DNA of 64,000 bases from Amycolatopsis sp. FBCC-B4732 (GTDB taxonomy: Bacteria; Actinomycetota; Actinomycetes; Mycobacteriales; Pseudonocardiaceae): the NCBI RefSeq assembly GCF_023008405.1, contig NZ_CP095376.1, forward strand, positions 7,544,501 to 7,608,500, given 5' to 3'. The translations under genes and the position numbers were made by a program. Positions 25,903 through 36,043 of the stretch are shown in pieces. Each line of letters begins with the position of its first letter. Position 1 is the first letter of the stretch. The notes below the pieces were generated by a model. It did not search any database, was not told where the DNA came from, and saw nothing but the letters and a program-made list of their open reading frames with translations.

Positions 25903-28557
25903 TCAGGTCAGCAGGGTCAGCACGGTCTCCGAGTGCCGCCCCGGCGAGCGCGCGGTGCGGGCCTGCAGCCACGCCTCCAGGCGGTCTTCCGGCAGCGGCC
26001 GCGAGATCAGGTAGCCCTGCGCGACGTCGCAGCCCATCGCCTCCAGCTGGTCGCGGGCGACGTCCTCCTCGACGCCTTCCGCCACCACCGTGAGCCCGAG
26101 CGAATGGCCGAGCTCGACGATCGAGCGGACCACCGCGAGGTCGCCGAGGTCGGTGCCCATGCCGAGGACGAAGCTCTTGTCGATCTTGACCTGGTCGACC
26201 GGCAGCTGCCGCAGGTAGGCCAGCGACGAGTAGCCCGTGCCGAAGTCGTCCACCGCCAGCACGATGCCCAGCGAGTGCAGCTCGCGCAGGATCGGCAGTG
26301 CCTTCTGCGGGTCGGACATCACCCCGGACTCGGTCAGCTCGAACGTCAGCAGCTCCGGCGGGATGCCGTGGTGCTCCAGCTCGCGGGCGACCTTGTCCGG
26401 GAAGTCCTCGTCGGCCAGGTTCCGCACCGACAGGTTCACCGCGACCGAGATCCGCAGGCCTTCGTCGAGCCACTTGCGGCAGCGCTTGAGCGCCTCGCCG
26501 AGCACGAACGACGTCAGCACGCCGATCAGGCCGGCCGCCTCGATGGCCGGGACGAACTCGTCCGGGCCGAGCCTGCCGAACTCCGGGTGCACCCAGCGGA
26601 CGAGCGCCTCGACGCCGGCCACCTGCCGGTTCGGCAGGGTGATCTTCGGCTGGTAGTGGACGCTGACCTGGCCGTCCTCGAGTGACTGCCGGAACTGCGT
26701 GACCATCTGGAAGCGGCGCAGGAAGATCTGGCCCATGCTCGGCACGTAGCCGCGGACCTCTTCGCCGCCCTTCGTGGCGCGAACGGCGACGTCGGCGCGC
26801 TGCAGCAGGCCTTCGATGTCGACGACGTCGCCCGACTCCTCGGGGGTCGTCGTCGCGTAGCCGATCATCGCGTTCGCCTCGACCGAGAGCCGGTCCACCG
26901 GGTACGGCGCGGAAAGCCCTTCGCGCAGCCGTTCCGCGGCGTCGTGGGCCTCCTCCGGCGGGCAGCCGACGAGCAGGGCCGCGAAGGACGCGCCTTCCAG
27001 CCGGGCGAGCGGGACGTCGGGGCCGAGCGCGTCGCGGATGCGGCGGGCGGCGGCGATGACCATCCGGTCGGCCCACGCGTAGCCGAGCGCGTCGCTGACC
27101 GTGGAGAAGACGTCGAGGTCGATGCGCAGCACCACGGCGTGCGCGTAGTCCCGCAGCGGTTCCTTCGCCACCTGCCGGAAGCCCAGCCGGTTGAGGTGCC
27201 CGGTGAGCGGGTCGTGGTAGGCGTCGTGGCGCAGCGTCGCCAGCAGCCGCCGGTTGTCCAGCGACGTCGCGAGGTGGCTGGCCATCGTGCCGAGCAGCTG
27301 GACGTCGTACTTGCCGAACCCGCGCCAGCGCGAGAGCCGGTCGTGCGCCTCGACGACGCCGAGCAGCTGGTTCGCGCTGCGCAGCGGGACGACGAGCGCC
27401 TCCTGCGCGCCGCGGTCGAGCAGCGCCGCGCGGACGTCGGGGTTGGCCTCGGTGATCCGGAAGTGCCGGACGTGCGCGCCGGGCAGCCGCAGCAGCGGGT
27501 CGTCGGCGGCGGGGTCGGCGGGCGGCAGGTCGTCGCCCGCGACGACGACCCGCAGCGGGTCCTTCGCCTCGAGCCGCAGCCGGAGCACGACGCGGCCCGC
27601 GGCGAGCTGGTCCTTGATGCGCTCGGCGATCGTCGCCCACTCGCGGACGTCGACGCCGCCGACGAGCTCGTCGGCGCGGCCGGCCGGGCGGGCCGCGGCC
27701 AGCTGGCCCGAACGGGCGACCATCAGGCTGACGTCGGAGAGCGCTTCCATGTCCCGCTGCTCCCGCAGCAGGTCCGAATAGGCCCAGTACAACGCGGTCA
27801 GGCCGAGGAAGACGGCGAGCACCAGCGGCCACGCCTTGGGCGTGTTCGAAATGACGAGGTAGCCGGAGAGGCCGACGGACGCGTTGACGAACCCGACGAC
27901 CAGGATCCGCGCGGTCAGCCGGACGGCGGTGCTGACCCGCATCCGGCGCCGCAGCACGCGGACCGCGGCCAGCGCGAGCAGCGTGCTCACCAGCGGCGCG
28001 GTCAGGGTGCCCGCCAGCGCGGCCACCCACGGGAACTTGTCGCCGCCACCCGCGCCGACGGCGTACTTGACCAGTCCGGCGACGGCGAACGCGCCGGTGA
28101 TCTCGAGCAGGAACGCGCCCGCGTTGTAGAGGACGCGGCCGGAGACCTTCCGCGCGAGCAGCGTGCCGATGCCGGCGACCAGGTGCGCGGCCAGCACGAC
28201 TTCGAACGGCGCGACGAAGAACCCGATGACGAGCGGGATCTCGGTGAAGGAGATGGTCCACGAGATGCCGCTGCGGACGTCGACGTTGATGCCGAGCTGT
28301 TCGGCGAGCAGGAACGCGACCGCGAGGACCGGCCCGATCCAGAGCAGCTTGCTGTCCCAGTGGAACGGTTGCCACGAGCCGACGGCGAACGCGGCGACGA
28401 GCCCGAGGCTCAGCACCGCGAAGGTGTACACGCGGAAGCGGCGTTCGTCCGTGCGGGCTTCGGCGGAGGCGGCGGGTTGGGGTGGTGTCCCGGAAGCGGC
28501 TCCCGGCCCGGGCTGCGCCTGCGCGACGGCGTCGCCGTGGGCGTTGGTGTCCGGCAT
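25903..28557 (-). CDS. membrane GGDEF/EAL protein, probable c-di-GMP phosphodiesterase
   Basis: Cyclic-di-GMP turnover protein of 884 residues. After a Pro/Ala-rich start come about eight membrane helices (residues 45-260, a MASE-like sensor), a GAF-like domain (about 290-430), a GGDEF domain (about 450-610) and an EAL domain (about 620-870). The GGDEF signature is replaced by LEGASF, so cyclase activity is unlikely. The EAL domain keeps EALVRW, NLSVRNL, FELTES, DDFGTGYSS, KIDKSF and EGVE, the full metal and catalytic set, so it should hydrolyse c-di-GMP. ATG at 28557 was chosen; the open frame further upstream has no membrane or domain features. Confidence 0.93.
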   Translation of the reverse strand: MPDTNAHGDAVAQAQPGPGAASGTPPQPAASAEARTDERRFRVYTFAVLSLGLVAAFAVGSWQPFHWDSKLLWIGPVLAVAFLLAEQLGINVDVRSGISWTISFTEIPLVIGFFVAPFEVVLAAHLVAGIGTLLARKVSGRVLYNAGAFLLEITGAFAVAGLVKYAVGAGGGDKFPWVAALAGTLTAPLVSTLLALAAVRVLRRRMRVSTAVRLTARILVVGFVNASVGLSGYLVISNTPKAWPLVLAVFLGLTALYWAYSDLLREQRDMEALSDVSLMVARSGQLAAARPAGRADELVGGVDVREWATIAERIKDQLAAGRVVLRLRLEAKDPLRVVVAGDDLPPADPAADDPLLRLPGAHVRHFRITEANPDVRAALLDRGAQEALVVPLRSANQLLGVVEAHDRLSRWRGFGKYDVQLLGTMASHLATSLDNRRLLATLRHDAYHDPLTGHLNRLGFRQVAKEPLRDYAHAVVLRIDLDVFSTVSDALGYAWADRMVIAAARRIRDALGPDVPLARLEGASFAALLVGCPPEEAHDAAERLREGLSAPYPVDRLSVEANAMIGYATTTPEESGDVVDIEGLLQRADVAVRATKGGEEVRGYVPSMGQIFLRRFQMVTQFRQSLEDGQVSVHYQPKITLPNRQVAGVEALVRWVHPEFGRLGPDEFVPAIEAAGLIGVLTSFVLGEALKRCRKWLDEGLRISVAVNLSVRNLADEDFPDKVARELEHHGIPPELLTFELTESGVMSDPQKALPILRELHSLGIVLAVDDFGTGYSSLAYLRQLPVDQVKIDKSFVLGMGTDLGDLAVVRSIVELGHSLGLTVVAEGVEEDVARDQLEAMGCDVAQGYLISRPLPEDRLEAWLQARTARSPGRHSETVLTLLT

Positions 28558-28794
28558 CCGACCTTCCCTCCCAGCTTGTCCACCGGTGTTGATCCGTGAC
28601 TTCGGGTGTGGACAAGGGCCATACCGTACCCCGTAGGGCGTACCCGTGTCCCTTTCGAGACAGTAGGAGATCACCCCAGGGTTAACAATGCCTCGAACGC
28701 GCTGACCTGCGTGGACCAAGGGGTGAAACATCGGGTGGCGAACCAGGGGTCGGTCCTCTGCGCACGACGTCCCGGGTAGCGCTTCAATGAACCC

Positions 28795-29733
28795 ATGCAC
28801 AGCGACGTGATAGCCACCGAACACGCGGCCCGGCTCGCGGCGGTGGATCCCCTGCTCCCCGGTTCCTCTCCCTTCGAAGCGGCCGAAAGCGCGGTGGTGC
28901 TGGAGGTCGCGACCGCCGGCTCGGCCGCTTCCGGCCTCGCCTCGCGCATCCAGGTCGACCAGGACGCGCCGAACGCGCCGTGGCGGGCGCTGACCGAGCA
29001 CCGGCTCGACCTCCAGCTCGCCGGCCCGCAGCCGGCGGCCGCCCTCGACGCCCTCCTCACCCGATGGGATGAACATCTGCGCGCGGTCGCCGAGCGCGGC
29101 GACACCGAGACCGCGGCGATCGTGCCGCGCGCGAGCCGGGACGCCGCCGGCACGCGGGAAATGCTGCACCACGGGTTCGCCCCGCTGCGGGTGGTCGCGG
29201 TCCGCCCGGCGGACCGGATGATCCCGGCCGGCCCGCGCGGCACGCCCGGCGTCAAGATCCGCCGCGCCGAGCCCGGCGACCTCGAAACCGCCGTCGAGCT
29301 GGGCTTGGAGCTGCACACCTTCGACGCGCAGTACGGCACGGTCAACTTCCGCAAGGGCATCGAGGACATCATGGCCAAGGACCTGGCCGAGCAGCTGGCC
29401 CGGCCGGAGCCGCCGCTGTGGATCGCCGAGCTGTACGGCCGTCCGCTCGGCATGGTCAACGTCCAGCACCCCGGCGAGACCGGCTGGATCAGCGACCGCG
29501 TCAAAGCGTCCCGCGTCGGCTACCTCTCTTCGCTGGCCGTCGCGGAGACGGCGCGGTCGTCCGGTGTCGGCACCGCGCTGGCCACGCACGCCCACCACGT
29601 CCTGGACGAAGAAGGCGCCGACGTCGTCCTCCTGCACCACGCGGCGGCGAACCCGCTGTCGACGCCGTTCTGGTACGCGCAGGGCTACCGACCGCTGTGG
29701 ACGTACTGGCAGCGCCGGCCGGCCGTTCGCTGA
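28795..29733 (+). CDS. GNAT-family N-acetyltransferase
   Basis: Acetyl-CoA-dependent acyltransferase of 312 residues. The C-terminal half is a clear GNAT fold: VKIRRAEPGDLETAVELGLEL opens it, and VGYLSSLAVAETARSSGVGTAL holds the V strand and the R/Q-x-x-G-x-G/A pyrophosphate loop (SSGVGT). The closing NPLSTPFWYAQGYRPLW is typical. The first 140 residues resemble a degenerate second GNAT domain, as in two-domain acetyltransferases. The substrate is unknown. It is divergent from the EAL gene, separated by 237 bases, and has no clear ribosome site. Confidence 0.85.
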   Translation: MHSDVIATEHAARLAAVDPLLPGSSPFEAAESAVVLEVATAGSAASGLASRIQVDQDAPNAPWRALTEHRLDLQLAGPQPAAALDALLTRWDEHLRAVAERGDTETAAIVPRASRDAAGTREMLHHGFAPLRVVAVRPADRMIPAGPRGTPGVKIRRAEPGDLETAVELGLELHTFDAQYGTVNFRKGIEDIMAKDLAEQLARPEPPLWIAELYGRPLGMVNVQHPGETGWISDRVKASRVGYLSSLAVAETARSSGVGTALATHAHHVLDEEGADVVLLHHAAANPLSTPFWYAQGYRPLWTYWQRRPAVR

Positions 29734-29803
29734 ACGACTGGCGGCTTACCCCGGCCGGCCGGTCCTTATAGGCTGGTCCCGCGAGGAGCGAGGGGAGCCG
29801 GGA

Positions 29804-30658
29804 GTGAGCGACCAGCGGGATTCGGCGCCGAGAGCGCCCGAGGGCGTCGACACCGAGAAGCCGTCCGCGGCCCGGATCTACGACTGGTACCTGGGCGGCA
29901 CCCAGAACTGGGCCGTGGACCGCGAGTTCGGCAGGCGCATGGAGCAGCAGTGGCCGCTGGTGCGCCCGGGCTCGAAGCAGAACCGCGAGTTCATGAACCG
30001 CGCGGTCCGGGCGGCCCTGCGCGCGGGGATCCGCCAGTTCATCGACCTCGGCTCCGGCGTCCCGACGGCGGGCAACGTGCACGAGGTCGTCGAGGCCGAG
30101 CTGCCCGACGAGCACGACGCGAAGGTGGTGTACGTCGACTACGAGCCGGTCGCGGTCGCGCACGCGACGCTGATCCTCGAAGAGGAGGCCGCGACCGACT
30201 GGGCCGGCATCGTCCAGGCGGACATGCGGGACGCGAAGGCCGTCCTGCGCGCCGAGGAGACGAAGCGGCTCATCGACTTTTCGCAGCCGGTCTGCCTGAT
30301 GATGATGGCGGTGCTGCACTTCGTCGGCCCGGACGACGACCCCGAAGGCATCCTGGCGGCGTACCGCGACAAGCTCGCGCCGGGCAGCTGGCTGGCGATT
30401 TCCCAGATGAGCGAGGGCGACGGCACAGGCCCGCACCTGGACGGGCTGCGCTGGTTCGTCGAGCAGTACCGCAAGACGAGCAACCCGGTGTGGCTGCGCG
30501 ACCGCGACGAGATCGAGCCGCTGTTCGGCGACTGGCCGCTGCTCGAGCCGGGCATCGTGCACCTGCCGGACTGGCGGCCGGACCGGAAGCTGAACGCGCT
30601 GGAGGCGGAAGCGCGTCCGTTCGCTTGGTGCGGCATCGCGGCCCGACCGGGCGCCTGA
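29804..30658 (+). CDS. DUF574-type SAM-dependent methyltransferase
   Basis: Putative methyltransferase of the actinobacterial DUF574 family, 284 residues. The N-terminal marker PSAARIYDWYLGGTQNWAVD is characteristic. The SAM-binding strand and loop read FIDLGSGVPTAGNVHEV, and the acidic residue for the ribose is in VVYVDYEPVAVAHA. The family is greatly expanded in actinomycetes but its substrates are largely unknown. GTG at 29804 follows GGGAG; the ATG of the longer open frame is antisense shadow of the GNAT gene. A decayed second copy of the C-terminal end lies just downstream. Confidence 0.9.
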   Translation: MSDQRDSAPRAPEGVDTEKPSAARIYDWYLGGTQNWAVDREFGRRMEQQWPLVRPGSKQNREFMNRAVRAALRAGIRQFIDLGSGVPTAGNVHEVVEAELPDEHDAKVVYVDYEPVAVAHATLILEEEAATDWAGIVQADMRDAKAVLRAEETKRLIDFSQPVCLMMMAVLHFVGPDDDPEGILAAYRDKLAPGSWLAISQMSEGDGTGPHLDGLRWFVEQYRKTSNPVWLRDRDEIEPLFGDWPLLEPGIVHLPDWRPDRKLNALEAEARPFAWCGIAARPGA

Positions 30659-30709
30659 CCTGCAGCCGCGCCGATCGCCCCGCCGCGGTACTCGCTGATC
30701 GACTGGGCC

Positions 30710-30839
30710 GAGCCGGCGTGGCCGCGTCCGGCGGTCGAGCTCGTGCCCTGAATTCGACGACCAGCCGCTGCCGTCGCCGGAGATCACGGCGTTGCCGGGT
30801 TGGCGGCCCGACCAACCCCCTGACCTGCACTTTCCCTGA
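30710..30839 (+). pseudogene. decayed C-terminal fragment of a DUF574 methyltransferase
   Basis: Translation from 30710 gives EPAWPRPAVELVP then a stop. Shifting one base gives EFDDQPLPSPEITALPGWRP and so on to a stop at 30837. Joined, this aligns without gaps to the end of the intact neighbour (NPVWLRDRDEIEP, then LFGDWPLLEPGIVHLPDWRP), with about half the residues identical, including P, W, R, E, F, D and the final LPxWRPD. One inserted base therefore breaks a former frame. No N-terminal part is visible, so it is a relic of a tandem or recombined paralogue. Confidence 0.6.
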
Positions 30840-30885
30840 TCGCTGTGGGCGAACGCACCATCGGAAACAAACACACCCATCGGAG

Positions 30886-30908
30886 AGTTGAGCTAGGCAG
30901 ACTCAACT
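30886..30908. promoter_or_regulatory. HAIR-type operator upstream of lon
   Basis: AGTTGAG (30886-30892) and CTCAACT (30902-30908) form an inverted repeat with a nine-base spacer. Its core TTGAG-N9-CTCAA has exactly the spacing of the HspR-associated inverted repeat (CTTGAGT-N7-ACTCAAG). HspR represses chaperone genes and, in Streptomyces, lon. The site ends 15 bases before the lon start codon. Confidence 0.75.
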
Positions 30909-30923
30909 AACCGAGGAGTGCAC

Positions 30924-33326
<2,403 letters not shown>

Positions 33327-33347
33327 CCCCGAGCGCCGCCACCCGAC

Positions 33348-33388
33348 GAACGGCCGGTTTCCCCTTCCCCCGGGGAAACCGGCCGTTC
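33348..33388. terminator. bidirectional terminator between lon and a methyltransferase gene
   Basis: A perfect 17-base stem (33348-33364 with 33372-33388) has a seven-base loop and lies between the convergent lon and methyltransferase genes. It has no T tract, but the stem is very stable and could serve either strand. Confidence 0.8.
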
Positions 33389-33396
33389 GCGTGCGG

Positions 33397-34209
33397 TCAG
33401 AGCCGCCGGGCGGCGATCAGGTACCCGGTGCCGAGCCGTCCGGCGGCGGCGCCGCGGCCGACCGTCCTCTCCGGACGGTCAGGCGGACGCCGCACGAGGC
33501 GGTCGAGCGGCGGCACCAGCGCGGTCACGTCGTAGTACAGCGTGTCCTCGGGTTGCAGCCCGGCGCGCCACAGCTCGTGGCGCAGCCGCCGCGGCGCGTA
33601 AGCCTTGATGCCGGTGCGCCGCGCCCCGTGCCGGCGCGGGAAGTGGAAGGCTTCTTCGAGCCCGCCGAGCACGCGGCGCGCCGGCCAGTACAGCCCCCAT
33701 TCGACGAGCCGGTAGGGACTGCGCGGGTTGAGCATGGTGACGACGGCGAGCCCGCCGGGCCGGACCACCCGCGCGATTTCGTGCAACGCCGGCCCGATGT
33801 CCACGTATTCGAGCACGCCCATGGCGAGCGCGATGTCGAAAGCGCCGTCCGCGAACGGCATTTCCCCGATGTCGCCGACGGCGAATTCCGCTTCTTTCCC
33901 GGCCCGTTCCCGGGCCGCGTCGACCATGGCGGCGGACCGGTCGCACCCGGTGACGGCGAAGTCCCCCGGCCGCCCGTCGAGCAGGTGCCGCACCATCATC
34001 CCCGGCCCGCACCCGACGTCGAGCAGCGCGCCACCGCACCGCCTTTCGAGCACCCGGTCCACGGCGTGCAGCCGGGACCGGTGGTACCGCGCGGTCGGCC
34101 CCGGCCCGGAGTAGCCGTCGGCGTAGTCGTCGACGAGCCGGGCATCGGCGTACTGGACCCGCACGAGCTGCTCGCGCGTCGGGCGTTCGAGCATCCCGGG
34201 TACCGGCAT
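33397..34209 (-). CDS. class I SAM-dependent methyltransferase
   Basis: Methyltransferase of about 270 residues with a Methyltransf_11/25 core. The SAM motif is LLDVGCGPGMMVRHLL, the acidic residue is in VTGCDRSAAM, and AVGDIGEMPFADGAFD and LHEIARVVRPGGLAVVTML are motifs II and III. The C-terminal 80 residues are Arg-rich and may bind a membrane or acyl substrate, but the target is unknown. I chose ATG at 34209 because GGAGGT lies four bases before it; an ATG at 34221 overlaps that site and is less likely. Confidence 0.88.
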   Translation of the reverse strand: MPVPGMLERPTREQLVRVQYADARLVDDYADGYSGPGPTARYHRSRLHAVDRVLERRCGGALLDVGCGPGMMVRHLLDGRPGDFAVTGCDRSAAMVDAARERAGKEAEFAVGDIGEMPFADGAFDIALAMGVLEYVDIGPALHEIARVVRPGGLAVVTMLNPRSPYRLVEWGLYWPARRVLGGLEEAFHFPRRHGARRTGIKAYAPRRLRHELWRAGLQPEDTLYYDVTALVPPLDRLVRRPPDRPERTVGRGAAAGRLGTGYLIAARRL

Positions 34210-34405
34210 GTGCACCTCCATTGTCGACCCCTGCCCCCTGCGGTGGTCGGGCGGGTCACGGGCGCCGTTACCGATTCACGGAAGTATTTCGAAATGCGAG
34301 CGAAAGGGGGAACGAATCTTCACCCGTTGCGCGGCAGAATGCCCGCCGAATCGCGCGGACTCGGTATTCTTCGGCAATTCGCACAATCGCGGCATAGCAG
34401 ACGAA

Positions 34406-34427
34406 CCCGTGACCGAGCGGTCACGGG
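34406..34427 (-). terminator. possible tRNA-Tyr terminator
   Basis: CCCGTGACCG (34406-34415) and CGGTCACGGG (34418-34427) form a perfect ten-base palindrome about 15 bases beyond the 3' end of tRNA-Tyr, followed on the minus strand by TTCGTCTG. It could instead be a protein-binding palindrome. Confidence 0.5.
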
Positions 34428-34442
34428 GTCGTCGTCATGGGG

Positions 34443-34525
34443 TGGCGGGTGAGGGATTCGAACCCCCGTAGGCGTAAGCCAACTGGTTTACAGCCAGTCC
34501 CCTTTGGCCACTCGGGTAACCCGCC
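34443..34525 (-). tRNA. tRNA-Tyr (GTA anticodon)
   Basis: This 83-base tRNA has a long variable arm (class II). The acceptor is GGCGGGT/ACCCGCC, the anticodon stem ACTGG/CCAGT encloses GTA, and the T arm is GGGTTCGAATCCC. The variable-arm size and the anticodon agree on Tyr. CCA is not encoded. Confidence 0.97.
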
Positions 34526-34654
34526 AAGGCCGGGCGAACCGGCCGGGGAGAAGCTTACCCAACGGATCCGGACGGGGGTCAACCGGGATACCCGTGGCCC
34601 GGTGGGGGCTAGGCTGGGTGGCCCCTGACAAGCGAGTACGAGGTGTGAGGACAC

Positions 34655-35146
34655 GTGGCGGATCCCTCTTTCGACGTCGTGAGCAAGGTCGACCGCCAGG
34701 AGGTGGACAACGCGCTCAACCAGGCGAGCAAGGAGCTCGGAACGCGGTTCGACTTCCGCGGCACGGGCACGACGATCAACTGGTCCGGCGAGGAGGCGAT
34801 CGCGATCGAGTCCGAGACCGAGGAGCGCGCCCTGGCCGCGGTCGAGGTCTTCAAGGAGAAGCTGATCAAGCGCAGCATCTCCCTGAAGGCGTTCGAAGCG
34901 GACGAGCCGGCCCTCTCGGGCAAGATCTACAAGATCGGCGGCAAGATCCTCCAGGGCATCGCTTCGGACAAGGCGAAGCAGATCGCGAAGTTCATCCGCG
35001 ACGAAGGCCCGAAGGGCGTCCAGGCCCAGATCCAGGGCGACCAGCTGCGGGTTTCGGGTAAGAAGAAAGACCAGCTGCAGGACGTGATCGCGTTGCTGAA
35101 GGGCAAGGACTTCGAGATCGCGCTGCAGTTCACGAACTACCGCTGA
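34655..35146 (+). CDS. YajQ-family cyclic-di-GMP-binding protein
   Basis: Small cytosolic protein of 163 residues belonging to the UPF0234/YajQ family, some members of which bind c-di-GMP or nucleic acid. The conserved start [18 protein letters not shown], the TRFDFRGT core and the [19 protein letters not shown] and [17 protein letters not shown] segments are all present. GTG at 34655 follows GAGGA. It lies about 6 kb from the EAL protein, so a link to c-di-GMP signalling is possible but not shown. Confidence 0.93.
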   Translation: MADPSFDVVSKVDRQEVDNALNQASKELGTRFDFRGTGTTINWSGEEAIAIESETEERALAAVEVFKEKLIKRSISLKAFEADEPALSGKIYKIGGKILQGIASDKAKQIAKFIRDEGPKGVQAQIQGDQLRVSGKKKDQLQDVIALLKGKDFEIALQFTNYR

Positions 35147-35153
35147 CGTCACC

Positions 35154-35182
35154 GCGGGCACCCGGCGTCACCGGGTGCCCGC
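35154..35182. terminator. terminator between yajQ-like gene and lipoprotein gene
   Basis: GCGGGCACCCGG (35154-35165) pairs perfectly with CCGGGTGCCCGC (35171-35182). The hairpin lies between convergent genes, abutting the lipoprotein stop codon, and probably ends transcription from both sides. Confidence 0.75.
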
Positions 35183-35845
35183 TCAGGACGGCGTCAGCGT
35201 CCAGCTCGCCTCGTACCCCGACACCTTCAGGTACCCCGGCCCCCGCACATCCCGCTCCACCTGCACGTCACCGATCTGGTTCAGCAGCAGGTCGCGGAAC
35301 TCCCCCGCGTTGATCCACAGCGCGATGTTCCCCCGCGTCTTGGCCGTGAACCGCACCTTCGACACCCCGGCCGGCAGGCGCAACACGGCCTCGCCCTTGC
35401 CCTTCGACTCCTGCCCCGCCACCGCCGACGGCAGGCTGCGGAAATCGGAGATCGTCGCCGTCCACGCGGCGTTCGCGTGCACCGTCACCCGCTTCGTCGG
35501 CCGGCCCTCGTACGTGTTCAGCCACGTCGTGCCCTTGTACGCGCCGATCGCGTTGACCAGGCCGTGCTCGCCGCCGTCCGAGTCGATGATCACGTTCGAC
35601 GAGCACTTCGGGCAGTCGAACGTGAAGAAGCCCATCTGGTCGGCCGGCCAGCTGGTCTCGAACTCGCCGCTGCCCTTGCCCGTGTGCGTCTCCGCCGGCA
35701 CTTCACGAGGTGCCGGGGGCGCGGTCGACGTCGGCATCTGCACGGAGCCGCCGGACGACGCCTCCTCGATCGTCCCGTAGCCGACACCGGGCGTGCACCC
35801 CGCCGCCAGGACCAGGACGAGCACGCCGAACAGCCGTAGTTTCAT
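35183..35845 (-). CDS. lipoprotein of unknown function with CxxC motif
   Basis: A 220-residue lipoprotein with the signal LRLFGVLVLVLAAGC; the lipobox LAAGC puts the lipidated Cys at residue 17. A Ser/Pro-rich linker follows. The rest (about residues 55-220) looks all-beta and carries FDCPKCSSNVIID, a Cys pair that may form a disulfide or bind metal. GVSKVRFTAKTRGNIALWI recalls a carbohydrate-binding-like sandwich. I do not know the family. ATG at 35845 follows GAGGGGG. It is divergent from the sialidase-like gene. Confidence 0.8.
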   Translation of the reverse strand: MKLRLFGVLVLVLAAGCTPGVGYGTIEEASSGGSVQMPTSTAPPAPREVPAETHTGKGSGEFETSWPADQMGFFTFDCPKCSSNVIIDSDGGEHGLVNAIGAYKGTTWLNTYEGRPTKRVTVHANAAWTATISDFRSLPSAVAGQESKGKGEAVLRLPAGVSKVRFTAKTRGNIALWINAGEFRDLLLNQIGDVQVERDVRGPGYLKVSGYEASWTLTPS

Positions 35846-36043
35846 CGTTCCCCCTCGGGGCCACCACCGGCCCCCCGTGAACTTTCGACGGCCCCCACCT
35901 CCGCGTTACCGTCACGGGCCGCGACTCGGTCACCCGATGGCGCACAGCAAACCCCCCGAACGCGCTAATGAGCCGTGTGACTGTCCACGGCGGACCCGAT
36001 CAGCGTGTTGTAATCGCGCGATCACCGCGTGGAGAGGGTCCGG

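Noticed and set aside
28558..29640. Extension of the EAL protein by about 360 residues upstream of 28557
   Set aside because: The extra part is antisense to the GNAT gene, has no domain, and a good start exists at 28557 just before the membrane region.
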